Below, piece by piece: positions 13,199-25,300 of a stretch of DNA of 64,000 nt (the first letter of the stretch is position 1; each line of letters starts with the position of its first letter). The DNA comes from Taeniopygia guttata. Taxonomy: Eukaryota > Chordata > Aves > Passeriformes > Estrildidae. A model generated the notes under the pieces. That model searched no databases. It was given only the letters and a program-made list of their open reading frames with translations, and was not told the DNA's origin. The stretch spans positions 330,001-394,000 of the forward strand of contig NC_133044.1 in the NCBI RefSeq assembly GCF_048771995.1, written 5' to 3'. Both the position numbers and the translations under genes were made by a program.

Positions 13199-13456
13199 CG
13201 TGCTCCAGGGCCCTCCAGCATCACCTCTCCCGTGCTCCAGGGCCCTCCAGCATCCCCTCTCCCGTGCTCCAGGGCCCTCCAGCATCCCCTCTCCCGTGCT
13301 CCAGGGCCCTCCAGCATCATCTCTCCCGTGCTCCAGGGCCCTCCAGCATCATCTCTCCCGTGCTCCAGGGCCCTCCAGCATCACCTCTCCCGTGCTCCAG
13401 GGCTCTCCATCATCCCCTCTCCCGTGCTCCAGGGCTCTCCAGCATCACCTCTCCCG
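13199..13456. repeat. minisatellite, 32-bp unit, eight copies
   Basis: The motif CGTGCTCCAGGG recurs every 32 bp from 13,199, each time followed by a CTCCAGCATC variant and a CTCTCC end. There are about eight full units and few substitutions between copies, which indicates recent expansion or ongoing homogenisation. It lies in a RAP1GAP2 intron. Because 32 is not a multiple of three, the repeat is open in several frames and makes long, meaningless Ser/Pro-rich reading frames. Confidence 0.95.
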
Positions 13457-15490
13457 ACACTCCCACTCCGCAGTGCCTGCTCGTGCTCTCCAGTCCCTCA
13501 GACACATTCCCGGTTACCATAGGAACTAATGAAACCCGGACTGAAGAAGAGGGAGAGACAGGCCGAGGGAGAACCGCTGTGCTGGCCCAGTGCCGCCCGC
13601 GTGGGTGAGTTGGTCCTGCTGCCCCGCAGCACTCGCCGGCTCTGGCACCGAGCGCTGGGCCGCCCGCCCGGCTCTCCGCAGGTCAGTGCCGATGTCTGCA
13701 GCAGCACGAGGCTCCCTGAGGTGCTCCGGGCCCTGCGGAAAGCAGCTCATATTTTCGGAAATAACTTGTACAGGGGAAGAAAACTCCCGATGCCTGGTGC
13801 CTCTGTGCCACGGGTTAAACCAGGACACTCCGACAGAGGCTGCAGCAATTACAAGAGGGCGCTAAAAACCCGAAAGTTTGGGTTTATAATGCTTTTATAA
13901 TTTTAAAAGCTTTTACAAATACGAAATGTGGCTCTGACTGAGGCACAATTACAGAACCACTTCATGCAGCAGCCTACTCACAGACCAGAAGCACCACGGG
14001 CTTGTGGGAAGCACTAGCTGCAAACAGCAGTGATGTTCATCAAAAGCTCCAAGGAAACTCCCTCCTCTGGCCAGGGCAGGAAAGGTAGAGATGGAGAAAC
14101 GTGGCCCCAGAGCCTCACCCTGCCCAGGCAGGAGCACGGCAGCGTGCCCAGCACGCTGGCACAGCACTCCAAGCACGGCATTAGCTGCCTGGCACGGTGG
14201 AGGCAGGAGGGTACAGGGGGTTTCTGCTGCAGAACTGCTGCAACAGCCTTCGGAAAAGATCAGGCCACAGTGTACAGCAGAGTGCAAAGAGCAGCTCAGT
14301 CTTTCTCAGCTTCATGGAAAAAGGAAAGTCTGCAGAGAACTCCCTCCACTCCCCAAAGTGGTAAGCATTGATTTAAACTTCTCATTAGTTCAGCACAACC
14401 TGAGCAATGAGCTAGTGCTGCTGTAGCATTTACAACGGGCATTTGCCGGCTCGGCTCGTTCAGGCAGCAGCTCCCCCAGGCTTTCCGGATACTTTTCCAT
14501 TAATGAATAATTTGCACAATGATTATAGAGGGAAACTGCATGAGCCATCACCCTATGCATTGCCTGGAGCCCAGGGGAGGCTTGCTCAGAGCATTTCTGT
14601 GTCAGCACAGGGTCTAGCTGATAGCGCTGGAGCTGCATGTGTGTCAAAACAGGGAACCTGACCCGGGGTTCCAGGAATCCAAGACCCAGAATCCAGCAGA
14701 GAGGAGGACAAAGCTGGTGGGAACAGGAGGCAGGTCCCAGACAGCCACGAGTGCTGGGGGAGCTGAGAGCACTGGTGCCACTCCCAGACCTTCACCACCT
14801 TCTCTTCCCCATCAGCCGAGGACATAACCCAGCAGGGATGGTGACCTCACACAACTCACTCCATCACAGCACAGGACCCAACCCAGCAACCACCTTGCCA
14901 GAGCTGCACAGCCCACACCACCCCGCAGTGTCAGGCAGTGTCCAGCAAGTGGCAAATCCAAGATGGACCCACCAAGAACACCGCCAGTCCACAGACCCTC
15001 CTGGACCGCAGCAGCATCTCCACCCCCTCCAGAGCAGTGCCCAGAGCCTCTCAGCCGGGTCACAGGCACTCACTGTTCCACTGACACTCACCACTTCTCC
15101 AGATTGAAAAACAAAACACAAAACCTCCAGACTTCACTGGATTTACACCCAGAAGCTCAGTGCCGGCCTGACCCACTGATTCCCACCCCCATTACCCCCG
15201 AGGCAGAGCTGGTGCCCTGTGGGTTGCCCCATGCCCACCTCAGCCCGCTGATCTCACGGTGATCGTGTCACCGTGTTTGCTGTCATCTCCCAGTGCCTGA
15301 TTCACTTCAGGCTTCCAGGAGAACAGACTGTGGGACACGCACAAACACATGTCCTGGAGTGGGCGGACATGGCTGGACTCCACTGCACCAGCTGGAGCCC
15401 AGCTCCCAGGAAAGCATCCTCCACACACCGAGCCAGCTCCCAGCACCACGCACCCCACGGGAAATCACATGAGAGAAGAGCCAGGTACTC
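13457..15490 (-). other. RAP1GAP2: RAP1GAP2 intron
   Basis: A short moderately CpG-rich patch (about 13,560-13,740) is followed by ordinary intronic DNA up to the shared exon. No exon, repeat family or RNA gene was recognised. Confidence 0.5.
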
Positions 15491-15492
15491 AC

Positions 15493-15528
15493 TTGATCTT
15501 CAGGCTGGCCAGCATTTTCTTGTCGATC
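15493..15528 (-). CDS. RAP1GAP2: RAP1GAP2 shared second coding exon
   Basis: This 36-bp microexon reads G-ATC GAC AAG... on the minus strand and encodes IDKKMLASLKI plus two bases. It aligns with IDKTMLASLKVKK, which directly follows the first exon of human RAP1GAP2, a GTPase-activating protein that turns off Rap1 in platelets and neurons. The acceptor is CTCCTCAG|G and the donor AA|GTGAGT. It begins with the third base of a codon and ends in phase 2. Its single leading G completes TGG (W) after the 19.0-kb exon and AGG (R) after the 27.3-kb exon, so both starts can use it. The GAP domain lies beyond the left edge. Confidence 0.9.
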
Positions 15529-17500
15529 CTGAGGAGAGAGCAGAGGAGGGTGTTACTGCAGGCACAGGGGCTCCAGATGTAGCTGGGAGGGGGGTGGGTA
15601 CTGGAGGCTGCTGCCAAACACGACCATCCACTGCGGGTGCCAGCGCTCCAGCTGACACGACGATCGCCACAGAAAGATTTCATTGGAAAACAAAACCAAC
15701 CAAGATTTAACCCACAATGAAGTCTGGCAGCAAGCAAGAAAAGATCTCCCTAGATCTTTCCTGGTGCAGAACTGCTGCCTCCCAGTCTGGAATGCCAGAG
15801 GTGAGCTGGGAAGCAGAGGAGGGCACCACCTGTGTCCCAGCTCTCTCCAAAGCACAGCTGTCACAAACCAAGTATTTACAAATAATGGGCCTGTGCAGCC
15901 CTGACGTGCTGGGAAGATCCCCCCAAACCCCACATATTGCAACCCAGCCCCAGGCAGACAAAACACAGAGCAGCCCCTTCGGTCCCAGCCCTGGCTGGCT
16001 CATGTGGGACCAGCAGCCCCAGTTGTTTCACTCATTCTGGCACTGGTAATGAGTGCTCATCGCCTCAGAATCATTGTGGTTACTGTCATATTAATATTAA
16101 TTAATGCAAATCATAGTAATGTCTCAAAATGCAAAATAATGTCTTTTGGCAGTCACTGAAAATGCTCTGTTATCTGCCACATGGAATCAATTCCACATCT
16201 CAAAAAAAGACCAAACAGCAAAATAACACCCCCTTGTTTTGCATCGTGATCACAGAGAACACAGCATGGCCGCAGAAATACAGCTTCCCCCCCTCGCAGC
16301 TTTACCTTCTCCACCCCCAGGCTGGGTTTCACCGTCAGGAGGGGGCTGCACCCCAGGGTGGCACAGGGAGCCGGTCCTCGGCACTCTGTGCCGCAGGCTG
16401 AGCCTGGCAGGCACTCGGGCACAGGCACCGTTACCTTCCCCAGGGTGCCTCACCGACCGCAACCTCACCCTCACAGAACCCCACGGCCACGGGAGGTCTG
16501 TTCCAGGCATCTCCCCAAGCATCAGCTTCCATGCTCTGCTCTGGAGAGCCAGCATGCTGCTGCTCCTAAAAATAGATCTAGGCACCTGCTATTGTGACTT
16601 AAACCTTACAAGCCTGCCCAGACCTTGTTGATCATTAAATCACATTAAACATCAGAGCATGCTGGGGAGCAGAGCTGTTTCCAAACTCAGTGGCAAAATA
16701 GCTCAGGGACAAGGGGTGGCTGGGGCAGCTTCCATGGGACCTGTCGCTGAGCGAGGGCTGCACGAGTGGCTCCATCCAGAGCCACAGGAATTAAAAACAG
16801 TTGTTGTTATTTATGAGTGAGAAGAGGGGAAAAAAAGAAACAACAACAAAAAATACCGAAAACAAAACCAAACAAACAAACAAAAAAAAAAAAAACCACA
16901 CCAAGAAAACCCACACAGTATAAACTCCCACGTTTGGGAAACCGCAGTTGCAGAATGACTATGAGCCGTTTGTGAGCCCTGCCCTGCCCTGCTCCAAACG
17001 CGACAAAATGAAACTGCCCACACCCCTGGGGCTCCCGGCCCTGGGCAGCTCCAGCTCCGGGGAGCACCCGCTCACTCACATCGGCTTTGCACACCGTGTG
17101 CGTCCCTACAGCCACACCGGGGCCACCGCATCTGCCCCCGAAAATCAGCACACCGCTCCGGGACCTCGCTGGCAGCAGATGCAGCTGCTGGAGAGCTTAA
17201 AAAATATCAATTTCCAGTCCAGCAGAGGCTGGAAACGGCGAGTGCCGCCGCAGCAGGAGGCGGCTGGGTGTGCCCAGGCACCTCACACGCAGCCCCACAG
17301 GAAGGGTGGGTCGGCCGGGACCGTGAGAAGATGCAGGTGCGGGCACGGGGCTGCGGCAGGTCCCTTCTTTTCCAGGGCACAGCGATTTCCAGGGACCCGG
17401 GGAGAAGGGCACCGACCCCCTTGGGGCTCCCCCGCCGCTCTCACCATGGTGTCTGAAGGAAAGCCCACGTCCTGTTCCCCCAGCCCCAGCTGCAGCGGCG
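15529..17500 (-). other. RAP1GAP2: RAP1GAP2 intron
   Basis: This is the intron between the 19.0-kb first exon and the shared 15.5-kb exon. It holds a perfect MEF2-type box (CTAAAAATAG) at 16,566-16,575 and an A-rich (AAAC)n/A-run tract at about 16,835-16,896. No exon was recognised. Confidence 0.5.
16835..16896. repeat. A-rich simple repeat, (AAAC)n and poly-A
   Basis: AAACAAACAAAC units run into about fifteen consecutive A residues. On the minus strand this is a T-rich tract that yields a phenylalanine-rich shadow frame. It may be the tail of an old retroposed sequence, but no body could be recognised next to it. Confidence 0.7.
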
Positions 17501-17507
17501 GCACAGC

Positions 17508-17832
17508 CCCCCGAGAGCCAGTGCAGCCCCCCGAGAGCCAGTGCAGCCCCCCGAGAGCCAGTGCAGCCCCCCGAGAGCCAGTGCAGCCCCCGAGAGCCAG
17601 TGCAGCCCCCGAGAGCCGCCTCAGCCCCCCGAGAGCCAGTGCAGCCCCCCGAGAGCCAGTGCAGCCCCCGAGAGCCGCCTCAGCCCCCCGAGAGCCGCCT
17701 CAGCCCCCCGAGAGCCGCCTCAGCCCCCCGAGAGCCGCCTCAGCCCCCCAGGAGCCAGTGCAGCCCCCAGGAGCCAGTGCAGCCCCCCGAGAGCCGCCTC
17801 AGCCCCCCAAGAGCCAGTGCAGCCCCCCACCA
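17508..17832. repeat. minisatellite, 19-21 bp unit, about 16 copies
   Basis: Units of the form CAGCCCCCCGAGAGCCAGTG alternate with a variant ending GAGAGCCGCCT. Unit length varies by one base because the C-run is five or six long. The array ends in two variants with an added GG (CCAGGAGCC). It lies in a RAP1GAP2 intron. The indels shift frame between copies, so the long Pro/Ser-rich frames over it are artefacts. Confidence 0.95.
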
Positions 17833-17839
17833 GCTGGCA

Positions 17840-18990
17840 GAGCCCCTTTTCCCCAGTGACTCTCCAGCTCGTGGTTTTCTTTCCCCCGCACCTGCCAAAG
17901 CACAGCAAGAAGAAAGACAGAGCAAAGCCCAGCTGGCCCTGAATGCCCTGCCAAGGAGGCTCACGGCTCTGCCCCACCGCAGAAGCTCCTGGGATGCCCC
18001 CGGGCACTCCGGGCCCCAGACCCACTGCTCTCAACAGCGACCGTGGGGCAGAGCTGTCCAAGAGATGCGATTTGCCCACTATGAGCCCACATATCACAAA
18101 ACTTATTTGCACAGAAGTCTATTCAAGTGCTTCCTTCGCCTTTGTAAGTAAAGCAAACCCAATCCGGCCGAGGCAGCTGTCTTGGCTTCAGCAAGGCGTG
18201 CGCTCCATCCCAGGGGACGCTGCCGAACTTGGCGCTCCAGCTGCCCTCCCACTGCCCCCGCAGTTACTCAGCATCCCCCCAGCCGGTCTCGGGCAGCTCC
18301 AAGTCCGCGGGACCACGTTCCCCTCAAAGCCCCGGGGCTGCCCCTACCCAGTCCCAGCCGCTGCAGCCACTGCCGGACGGGGACTGTGCACAGCAGCCTT
18401 TTGCCCCAAACACCAAACACCATCACACCAAACCAGACTCGGAACAGGCATAAAACACCTCGGAGAGGAGACCTGAAGAGAGGGCAGAGGGAGAACCGTG
18501 CCGTTTTCTTCAGCTGTTTCTCTACAGATGAGCACCTCTCAGAGGGAACAGGAGCCGGACTCGGGGTGCAGGCAGCAGCCGTGCTGCTCTGCTGAGGACA
18601 GACAAGGAAGGGATGGCTCCTGGGGGTGCCAGTGGTGCTGGGAAGCCGCCCTGGACCAGGAGGGAGCTTGCTGCACACCCCAAGGTGGCTGTAAAATCGC
18701 TGTCTGCGTGCAGGAGCAGGCAGCAGGGACAGTAGCGAGGGAAAGGCGCAGGGCAGACACTCTTGCAGGTAACCAGGAGCCCCGCAGGAGCCCCCGGGGG
18801 GGTCCCCTCGCTGCCCATCGTCCGCAGAGCTCACGAGGTTCTGCCGGAGGGCAGAAGCTGTGCCAGGCTGCCCGCGCTGGCACGGGCCGGAGGGAAGGGC
18901 TCTGCCGGCGATTGCTGCTCCCGGAGGAGGAGGAGAGCTCCTCACACGGCTCCCGGCACAGGCGGGGAGGGAGGGAGGGAGGGGAAGGCA
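17840..18990 (-). other. RAP1GAP2: RAP1GAP2 intron with rising CpG content
   Basis: Intronic DNA immediately downstream of the MFQ exon donor. CpG density increases towards 19 kb. No additional exon could be supported. Confidence 0.45.
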
Positions 18991-18995
18991 CCCAC

Positions 18996-19039
18996 CAGCC
19001 GTAGCCGCCGAAGGAGACGCTGCGCTTCCTCTGGAACAT
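18996..19039 (-). CDS. RAP1GAP2: RAP1GAP2 first coding exon (known start)
   Basis: On the minus strand ATG begins MFQRKRSVSFGGYG, followed by TG|GTGGGT; the split codon gives W15 with the next exon. It matches the human start MFGRKRSVSFGGFGW, with Q for G at position 3 and Y for F at 13. In human Rap1GAP2, S7 is a cyclic-nucleotide kinase site and S9 is the 14-3-3 site; both serines and the RKR context are kept. RAP1GAP2 stimulates GTP hydrolysis by Rap1 and, in platelets, binds synaptotagmin-like protein 1. Phase 2 agrees with the shared exon at 15.5 kb. The exon lies in a small CpG-rich region with an 11-bp tandem array just upstream. Only the coding part is given; the 5' UTR limit is not visible. 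Confidence 0.9.
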
Positions 19040-19061
19040 GCTGGTGGCTCGGGGCAGCCGC

Positions 19062-19164
19062 GGCACGGGGCACGGCGGTGGCACGGCGGTGGCACGGCGG
19101 TGGCACGGCGGGGGCACGGCGGTGGCACGGCGCTGGCACGGCGCTGGCACGGCGGGGCACGGCC
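19062..19164. repeat. 11-bp tandem repeat upstream of the RAP1GAP2 start
   Basis: The unit GGCACGGCGGT is repeated about nine times with G/C/T variation in the last bases. The array starts only about 23 bp upstream (minus strand) of the MFQ start codon, so it lies in the 5' UTR or core promoter of that isoform. On the plus strand it reads as an Arg/Gly/Ala-rich shadow frame. Confidence 0.9.
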
Positions 19165-19339
19165 CGAGCGGCGATTTCTGCGGCGCTGTGCGGGGCGGGG
19201 GGACCCCAGCACGGCCCCACAGCCGCCCCGGCGCTGCAGCGCATGCACACGCGCGCACACAAACCCCACAAAAAAGTCATTTCCTTTTCTTTTCGTGGCC
19301 GCAGGCTTTTCGCAACCTCACGCTGCAAATATCGTATTT

Positions 19340-22300
19340 CTCCTAATGGCAGGACCACCGGCAGTGCCGCGTGGGCAGCGGGGCTGAGCCACGGACACCG
19401 TGTCACCCACAGACATCGTGCCCTGCGCTGCCCAGCCACTAAGGCCCGATCCAGAGGGTCGCTGGTGGCAGCGTGGTGGTCTGCCTTTTCCTCCCTGGCA
19501 GTCACAGCACCAGGCTGGCTCCCTGGCAGGGGAGCCTCCAGTGCCCCTCAGGGACATCCCACTAAAGGCATCAAACCTCAGTAAGCAAAACCCCATCACT
19601 TCATCTCTCATGGCAAACAGATCCCACCATCCCAGAGCCCAGCAAGGCATCCCCCACTAGTTCCCATGCAGCTGCCTGTGGCACACAGGTTTTCCATCCT
19701 CTGGTCCCCTGGCAGCTCTGTAAGGCTGAAGTGGCATTTGCAGCCTGACTACCACTCAAACACCCTTGTCCTTTAGCAGTCAGGCTTCAGAAATCCCACG
19801 GAAATGGAAATGCTGACATCTAGCTGGGTATGAGCTCCCATCCATCACAAATCCCCAGGAAACAGATGCTGTTCCCTGCACCCCGCTTTGGGCATTGTAG
19901 GGCACAGCAGAGACGTGGGGAGCTGAGCCCGGTTGCAGGGTGGGCATGGTGCCCAGAGGCTGAGTGTAGTGCCCAGGTGTCCTCACACCTTCCAGCTCCC
20001 CAGACCAACCACCAGCGCCCACCTGCACTACACAGAGCTGGGCTGCACCAGGGGATCACCCTCTGCCAGTCCATCTGAGGAGGAGGGGTGAGGATGCCGA
20101 GCCCCCCGTGGCAGGGGAGAGGCAGGGGGAGCTGGGCTGTGCTGGGGCCACAGCACAGCACCACAGCCAGGACAGGACGAGCTGCTCAACACGCATGCTC
20201 TGCCATGCCCACGGGATCCAGGAGCCCGTGTCCCAGAGCCACTGCAGCTCAAAGGCCAGAAAGAGCCTCTGACTGCCAGATCACTCACCTCCTGCCCCAG
20301 TGATCCGAGGCAAAGCCTGGTGTGGACTCACAGCATCGCCTTGCCCTGGCAGTCCGTGCAGTGCTGGCTCCTGGGTCAGAGGCAGTTCTAGCCCAGCGTT
20401 CTCTACAAGCCCCCAAAAGCTTTAAATTGAGAGGCACTTGAATTCGATCTGATGTGTGAAAAAAAGGGGTGGAGGAGAGAGGGTATAAGGAGCTGGAGAG
20501 AGAAATCACTCAACTCCAGAGAAAAAACTTGGACTGAAATCCAGCTATTTCAACTCCTACTTTTCTGCCCACAGCCTTAAAGGGATGAAACGATGGAAAT
20601 TCTTTTAAATTTAGAGCTCTTAAGGACATTATTTAAAAAAAAAAAAAAAAAAGCTGAAGGCTTTGAAGCCATAATTCAGGTGCTACAAAATATCTGGAGC
20701 AGTCATTTGCTTGGAACACATTTGTTCCTGGCCTGCATGATCTGTGTCAAAGCTCTGCACCAACAGCAGTGTGACGTTATTCTCTCGCTTCATCTTCCCC
20801 CAGGTCATGTCTTCCTTACACTCCTCCCAGTTGGTTTCTGCCCAGCTCTACCGAGCTGCTCACAATTAAAATGTCTGAAAACAAAAGCTTTGGGTACAGC
20901 CAGGCTGTGCTGTGGATTGGAATGAGAGCCGGTGCAGCTGCTCCAGCACAGCCCTGTGTGCAGAGCTGTGGGACACGGAGTGGTAGTGGCTGTGGGAAGC
21001 ACCGACCTTAGCTGCTACCACACCAGGAACAACTTGGAGAGTCCCAGAGAAATGGCCAGCTTTAGACCTTTCCCCTTGCACCATCTACTGCATCTTGCTC
21101 TGCTGCCTCGGGCCTGCGGGAACTGCGGCTGCCGGAGGTGACACGGGAGCAGGAAGGGAACAGGGACACGCTCAGCAAGGCAGGACCTGACTGCCCTGTG
21201 CCAGGACCTCAGTCAGCAGGTCATAGTCACTCCTGCAGCTCTTCCTCACGTCTGGGATCGCCATAGGGAAGTATCTCCATCTCCTGCTTCCAGGAGGGTG
21301 TGGGGCAGCCCCTGCACAAGCCCACCTCACCCCGCTCCAGCACCTGGGGGTACCTGTGGCTGGCAGTGGTGGAAGTGGAGCTCTTCCTGCTCCCCATCCC
21401 CACACAGCTGCCAGCCCCCCAGGGCCACATCAGCTACCACAGTTCCAGGCGAAGGTTAAAAATACACCAGGGAGCCAACCCCAGCTCCCCTGAGGCCACC
21501 AGCCTCCCTCGGTCCCGGGTACCACACCACAGCCTGCCCAGCACCATCTCACCCGCAGGGGCGTGCCTCCAGAAATAGTCTCTGCAATGACATTTTCTCA
21601 CTTCCCCTCTTCCCCCCGAGGTATTTCACACAGGCTCAAAAACAACAAGGCAAAAAACCTTCCTACTTTCAGAGCAGGCACAAGCAAATCATAACCGAGC
21701 AGCCAAAATTAGGGAACAAAACCCTGGGGGAGGACAACTCCTCAGCACCATCTGCACCAGTCTAAATTAACATCTCCCAAGGGCCTCTGCCAGAACCAGG
21801 ATCCCATTGCTCCAGCCCAGCCTGGTGAGCTGTAGGGAGCGCTGTTATCCGTCCTTCCCAACAGCCAGCAGCTCCTGCCCACTGGAACAGTGCCGCACTG
21901 CTGGTAACACAAAGCAGGACTGCGCCCAGCAAGGGCAGCATAATTCTTCCCTTTCTTACTGGGGTAAGAGACTGATTGCCTCATTAGTGCTTTAATATCG
22001 CCTGCGGCACTCTGAGGGCATTCAGCTTCCCATTATGATTTTAAAGAAGGTTATGGGCATGCAGAAATATTAGGTTTTGTCCTGACAGGAAGAACATGCC
22101 ATGTGCATCATCAGCTTGACCTACAGAACAAAGGAAAACAGTGTCCAAATTACCTCTGACTCAGTTCATAGAATATTTTAAACACTATTTTCTCCCCTTT
22201 ATGGAACTGCTGAAGTGAAAAGATAAACTCGATACCTCAAATGCAGCTTCCCACAAACCTCAGGTAGCTCTCAGGAGCTGCTTTTCACCGTTCATCTCAG

Positions 22301-23640
22301 CCCAGAAGGACTGAGAGGGCTCCTTTGGCTGCCACGGTGGGGAGGGGAGGCTGTGTGTCACCCAAGAGGACAGCTTCAGAGAAAGGACAGGAGAACCAGA
22401 GCCTTTCCTGAGCCCAAGGCCATGCACAGTTCAAGCTGCAAACCATGCTCCAGCTCCTCTCCCACACTCTTGAGAAAACATTGATGGCTCATGGACTCAT
22501 CCCTATGTCCAAAGTGATCTGACCACTCCTGCTCATTTCTGTGGAAATGGCTGAAAATGAGATCTGGAGGAATCCATCGTGCGACCTGCAAGCATCACTT
22601 CTCAGGCAGCTAGCACAGAGGGATGCTTACACCCAGGAGTGGCAGCACCAGCTTTCCCAGCAGCCCAGGAAGTGCCCAGCACAGAGGAGAAACCCATGAA
22701 ACCAACAGGTGCTGGCTGACAACCTGGCCCCCATGCTGGCCAGGAGCCTGTGACCCCCAAAGCCCCTCTGGTCTCTCCCATCGTCACATGAACCAGCTCT
22801 TTGCTGCAGAGGGACACAGATCATGTCTCATCACAGCCCTGTATGCAGAACTCATCACACGGGCTCCCAGGCTCATTGAATTCTTCTCAGCCCACTGAAT
22901 TTAATGTACAGCGTTGTTTGTTTTCTCAAGGCCACCCATTTTAGAGTCCTGCCTTGCTAGCAAGGGCATGGAATTCCTGTCTTATGAAAAGGCATGAAAA
23001 GGCTCTCTCTAGGAAAAGCCCGTTCAAGCGCAGATTTTCTGTGCCTGTTTTCTCCACCTCTTCCAACCACCTCCTTCCCATGCCAGTGGAGCCTGAGGGA
23101 GGATGCTTCAGGGAAGCAGCAGAGGCTCTCATCCTCATGCAGTCTGCCTCCCCAGGATCCAGCAGGAAGGTTGCTCCGTGCAGCCACACAATGCCCACAT
23201 GGGTGCCCTGCACAGGACGCTCCAGAGACAGGGCAGGCACCACTGCTCCCCTGTGTGCCTGGTGGCATCCCTGCTGCAGCCAGAGGAGCAGCTGCCATGC
23301 CAGCTCCGGTCCCTGGGCGCTGTCACCATGGCTACCTGCACATCCACTGCACATCCCACCCTGCGCTCCCAGTCCCCGCTGCCTGCAGGAGCAGCAGCTC
23401 AGCGCTCCTTTGCCCAGTGCAGGGGCTGCTGCAAGGAGGATGCACTGGGGCAAACCTCCCACAAAAACCTGTTCCCAGTGGCAGGCTGGCACTGGCAGCT
23501 GCGCCAGGAACTGGAGAGTGTTTGGCCCAATTCACACAACAAACACGGAGCAGGGGGTGGCTGCAGCCAGTGAAGAAATCGTGGAGAGACAGAAAAAGAA
23601 CAGCTTAAACTGAAAACCAGGGCTGGGAAAATGTGGGGGC
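19340..23640 (-). other. RAP1GAP2: RAP1GAP2 intron / upstream region
   Basis: For the long isoform this is intron; for the MFQ isoform it is upstream DNA. It contains an 18-base A-run at 20,635-20,652. One minus-strand frame near 21.23-21.43 kb (KQEMEILPYGDP) looked exon-like but has no supported splice sites or family match. Nothing else was recognised. Confidence 0.5.
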
Positions 23641-23659
23641 GGGATGAAAGCATGGGAAT

Positions 23660-23915
23660 GAGAGAGACCTGAACATGCTTTGGCTGGAAATTAGGAGGTT
23701 TCTAATTTTCAATACAATCAATCTCTGGAACAGTTTCCTAATTATGGAAATAAAGGAATCAAAAATACCCCAACCCCCTCACCGAGACTCGACATTTAAG
23801 ATGTTACACAAGACGGTAAAGTCTAGCGGAAGGTGTCCCTGCCCATGGGAGGGGATTTGGAACTGAGTGACCTTTACAGTCCCTTCAATCCAGACCGTTC
23901 TGTGAGTCTGTGGTG
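23660..23915 (+). mobile_element. CR1 LINE 3' fragment
   Basis: From about 23,820 the text reads TCTAGCGGAAGGTGTCCCTG, then CCCATGGGAGGGGATTTGGA and a CCCTTCAATCCAGACCGTTC tail. This is the conserved 3' end of avian CR1 retrotransposons, plus orientation. The preceding 150 bp (with CTGGAACAG) may be diverged CR1 body. It is a 5'-truncated, inactive copy, as is normal for CR1, lying in a RAP1GAP2 intron. Confidence 0.85.
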
Positions 23916-23919
23916 CCCA

Positions 23920-25300
23920 CAGCAGCAGGGCACTGGGCTGCTGACCCAGTGCGTGTCCTGGCACCTTCCCCTGACAAGGGCTGCTCCTCTCAGATGCCCC
24001 TGCCCTGCACCCCAGCCTCAGCAGTGACAGGGAATTGGGGGCTGCCTGAGGCTGAGCTGCGCTGGACAAGGTCAGTCCTCAGCAGCCAGGGCTCAGGTTT
24101 GAGGCCAAACCTGCGTGTGGACACTCTGAATGTTGCAAACAAGCTTCACGGGGCTCGGACTTGAGCTTTTCCAAGTCTTGCTACCTCTTGCCAACATCAC
24201 CTTCATTTTTCAACCATTTTGGGTGGGCTTTTCAAGAGCCAAGCTGAAACCAAGATACAGTCAAGGAACAGTCCTTCTGGCATCCAGCTTGGAGGCAGAT
24301 GTTAACTCCAAGCAAGGATTCATCTACCCCCACAAAAAATGCAAAACTGTCTGTGGAGAATGAGCTGGTTTTAGCTCCTGGAAAAAATGTCTCTCCTCCT
24401 GTTGCTGCTGAAGTCCTGTTCCTGTTTCCACAGCAGCAGCAGCCACTAGAGATCTGACCAGGTACACAGCAGGCAGCAGCAGCAGAGGGCCTCTTTGAGC
24501 AGCCCTCAGAACCCCGCTACCATACAGATGTGCTTAGGGATGAAGGGAAGGAACGATGATAAAACAAACAAGCAAAGAAAAAGGCATTTTTTGCTGCTAT
24601 GGTTTTCATCTCTAGTGGGAGGAACCGGCAGCAGAGGGAGAATGCAGTACCTGTGAAACATGGTGTGTGCAAGTGTGAGCCGGCTGAGCACACCTGCAAT
24701 CACACCGTGTGTTGGATCTGAATTTAAACTCTTTGGCATGATTCCAAACTTCAATAAATCATGCCTTGTGGACAGATATTATGTCCCTTCTGCTACTAAA
24801 ACAACAAGCAGTCTTAAACAAAACAGCAGAGCCTAGAGCATGCAGAAGACAGCAGAACCTGGCAGGATCCATCTCACAGCCTGCATTTGCCAGGGATGCA
24901 AGCAGCATCTCACACGGCCCTGAAGGCTCTGTGCAGCCCCACGCCAGCCACACCGGTGCTCTGCCTGTGGGAACGAGCGGGATGAAGGGAAACGCTCAGC
25001 CTGGTGAGCAGACACTGCACCGCTCTCCTGTCAGGGATGAGCTGCAGCCTCGCACAGGGACAGCGGTGTGGAGGATCGCCCAGCAGACTGGCTGGGGCAT
25101 GCAGGGAGGCTCAGGCGTCCCTTTGCTGTGCAAACACCTGGGGCTCCCCAGCTCCCGAGGTGCCCGGGGGAGGTGGGGCAAAGCTCCCCGCATGCCAGCG
25201 GACACCACCACCCCGACCCCCGGGGACAGCAGGCAGAGCACCGCACGGACTGCTGCAAATCGCCTCCTCGAATGGTCGATACTGTAAGAGCGGTGCTGAC
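23920..25300 (-). other. RAP1GAP2: RAP1GAP2 intron
   Basis: Intronic DNA between the CR1 fragment and the 25.3-kb CpG island. It has a short GCA-rich patch at about 24,430-24,485. No gene or RNA was recognised. Confidence 0.5.

Larger units (their letters stand above)
18900..19330. promoter_or_regulatory. RAP1GAP2: CpG-rich promoter region of the MFQ isoform
   Basis: CG dinucleotides are dense on both sides of the MFQ exon and stop near 19,330. No TATA box was seen at a suitable distance, so a dispersed CpG-type start is likely. Bounds are by eye. Confidence 0.55.

Noticed and set aside
12601-13608. 335-residue plus-strand open frame
   Set aside because: A third of it is the 32-bp minisatellite and the rest is low-complexity Ser/Pro. 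There is no family resemblance and it lies in an intron on the opposite strand.
16948-17859. 303-residue plus-strand open frame with PPESQCSPPRAS repeats
   Set aside because: Produced by the 20-bp minisatellite, whose unit length varies so that every frame is open.
21227-21430. Minus-strand frame with KQEMEILPYGDPRREEELQE, considered as an extra RAP1GAP2 exon
   Set aside because: It begins like KKQEL of the human protein but the rest does not match. It lies upstream of the exon it should follow and lacks clear splice sites.
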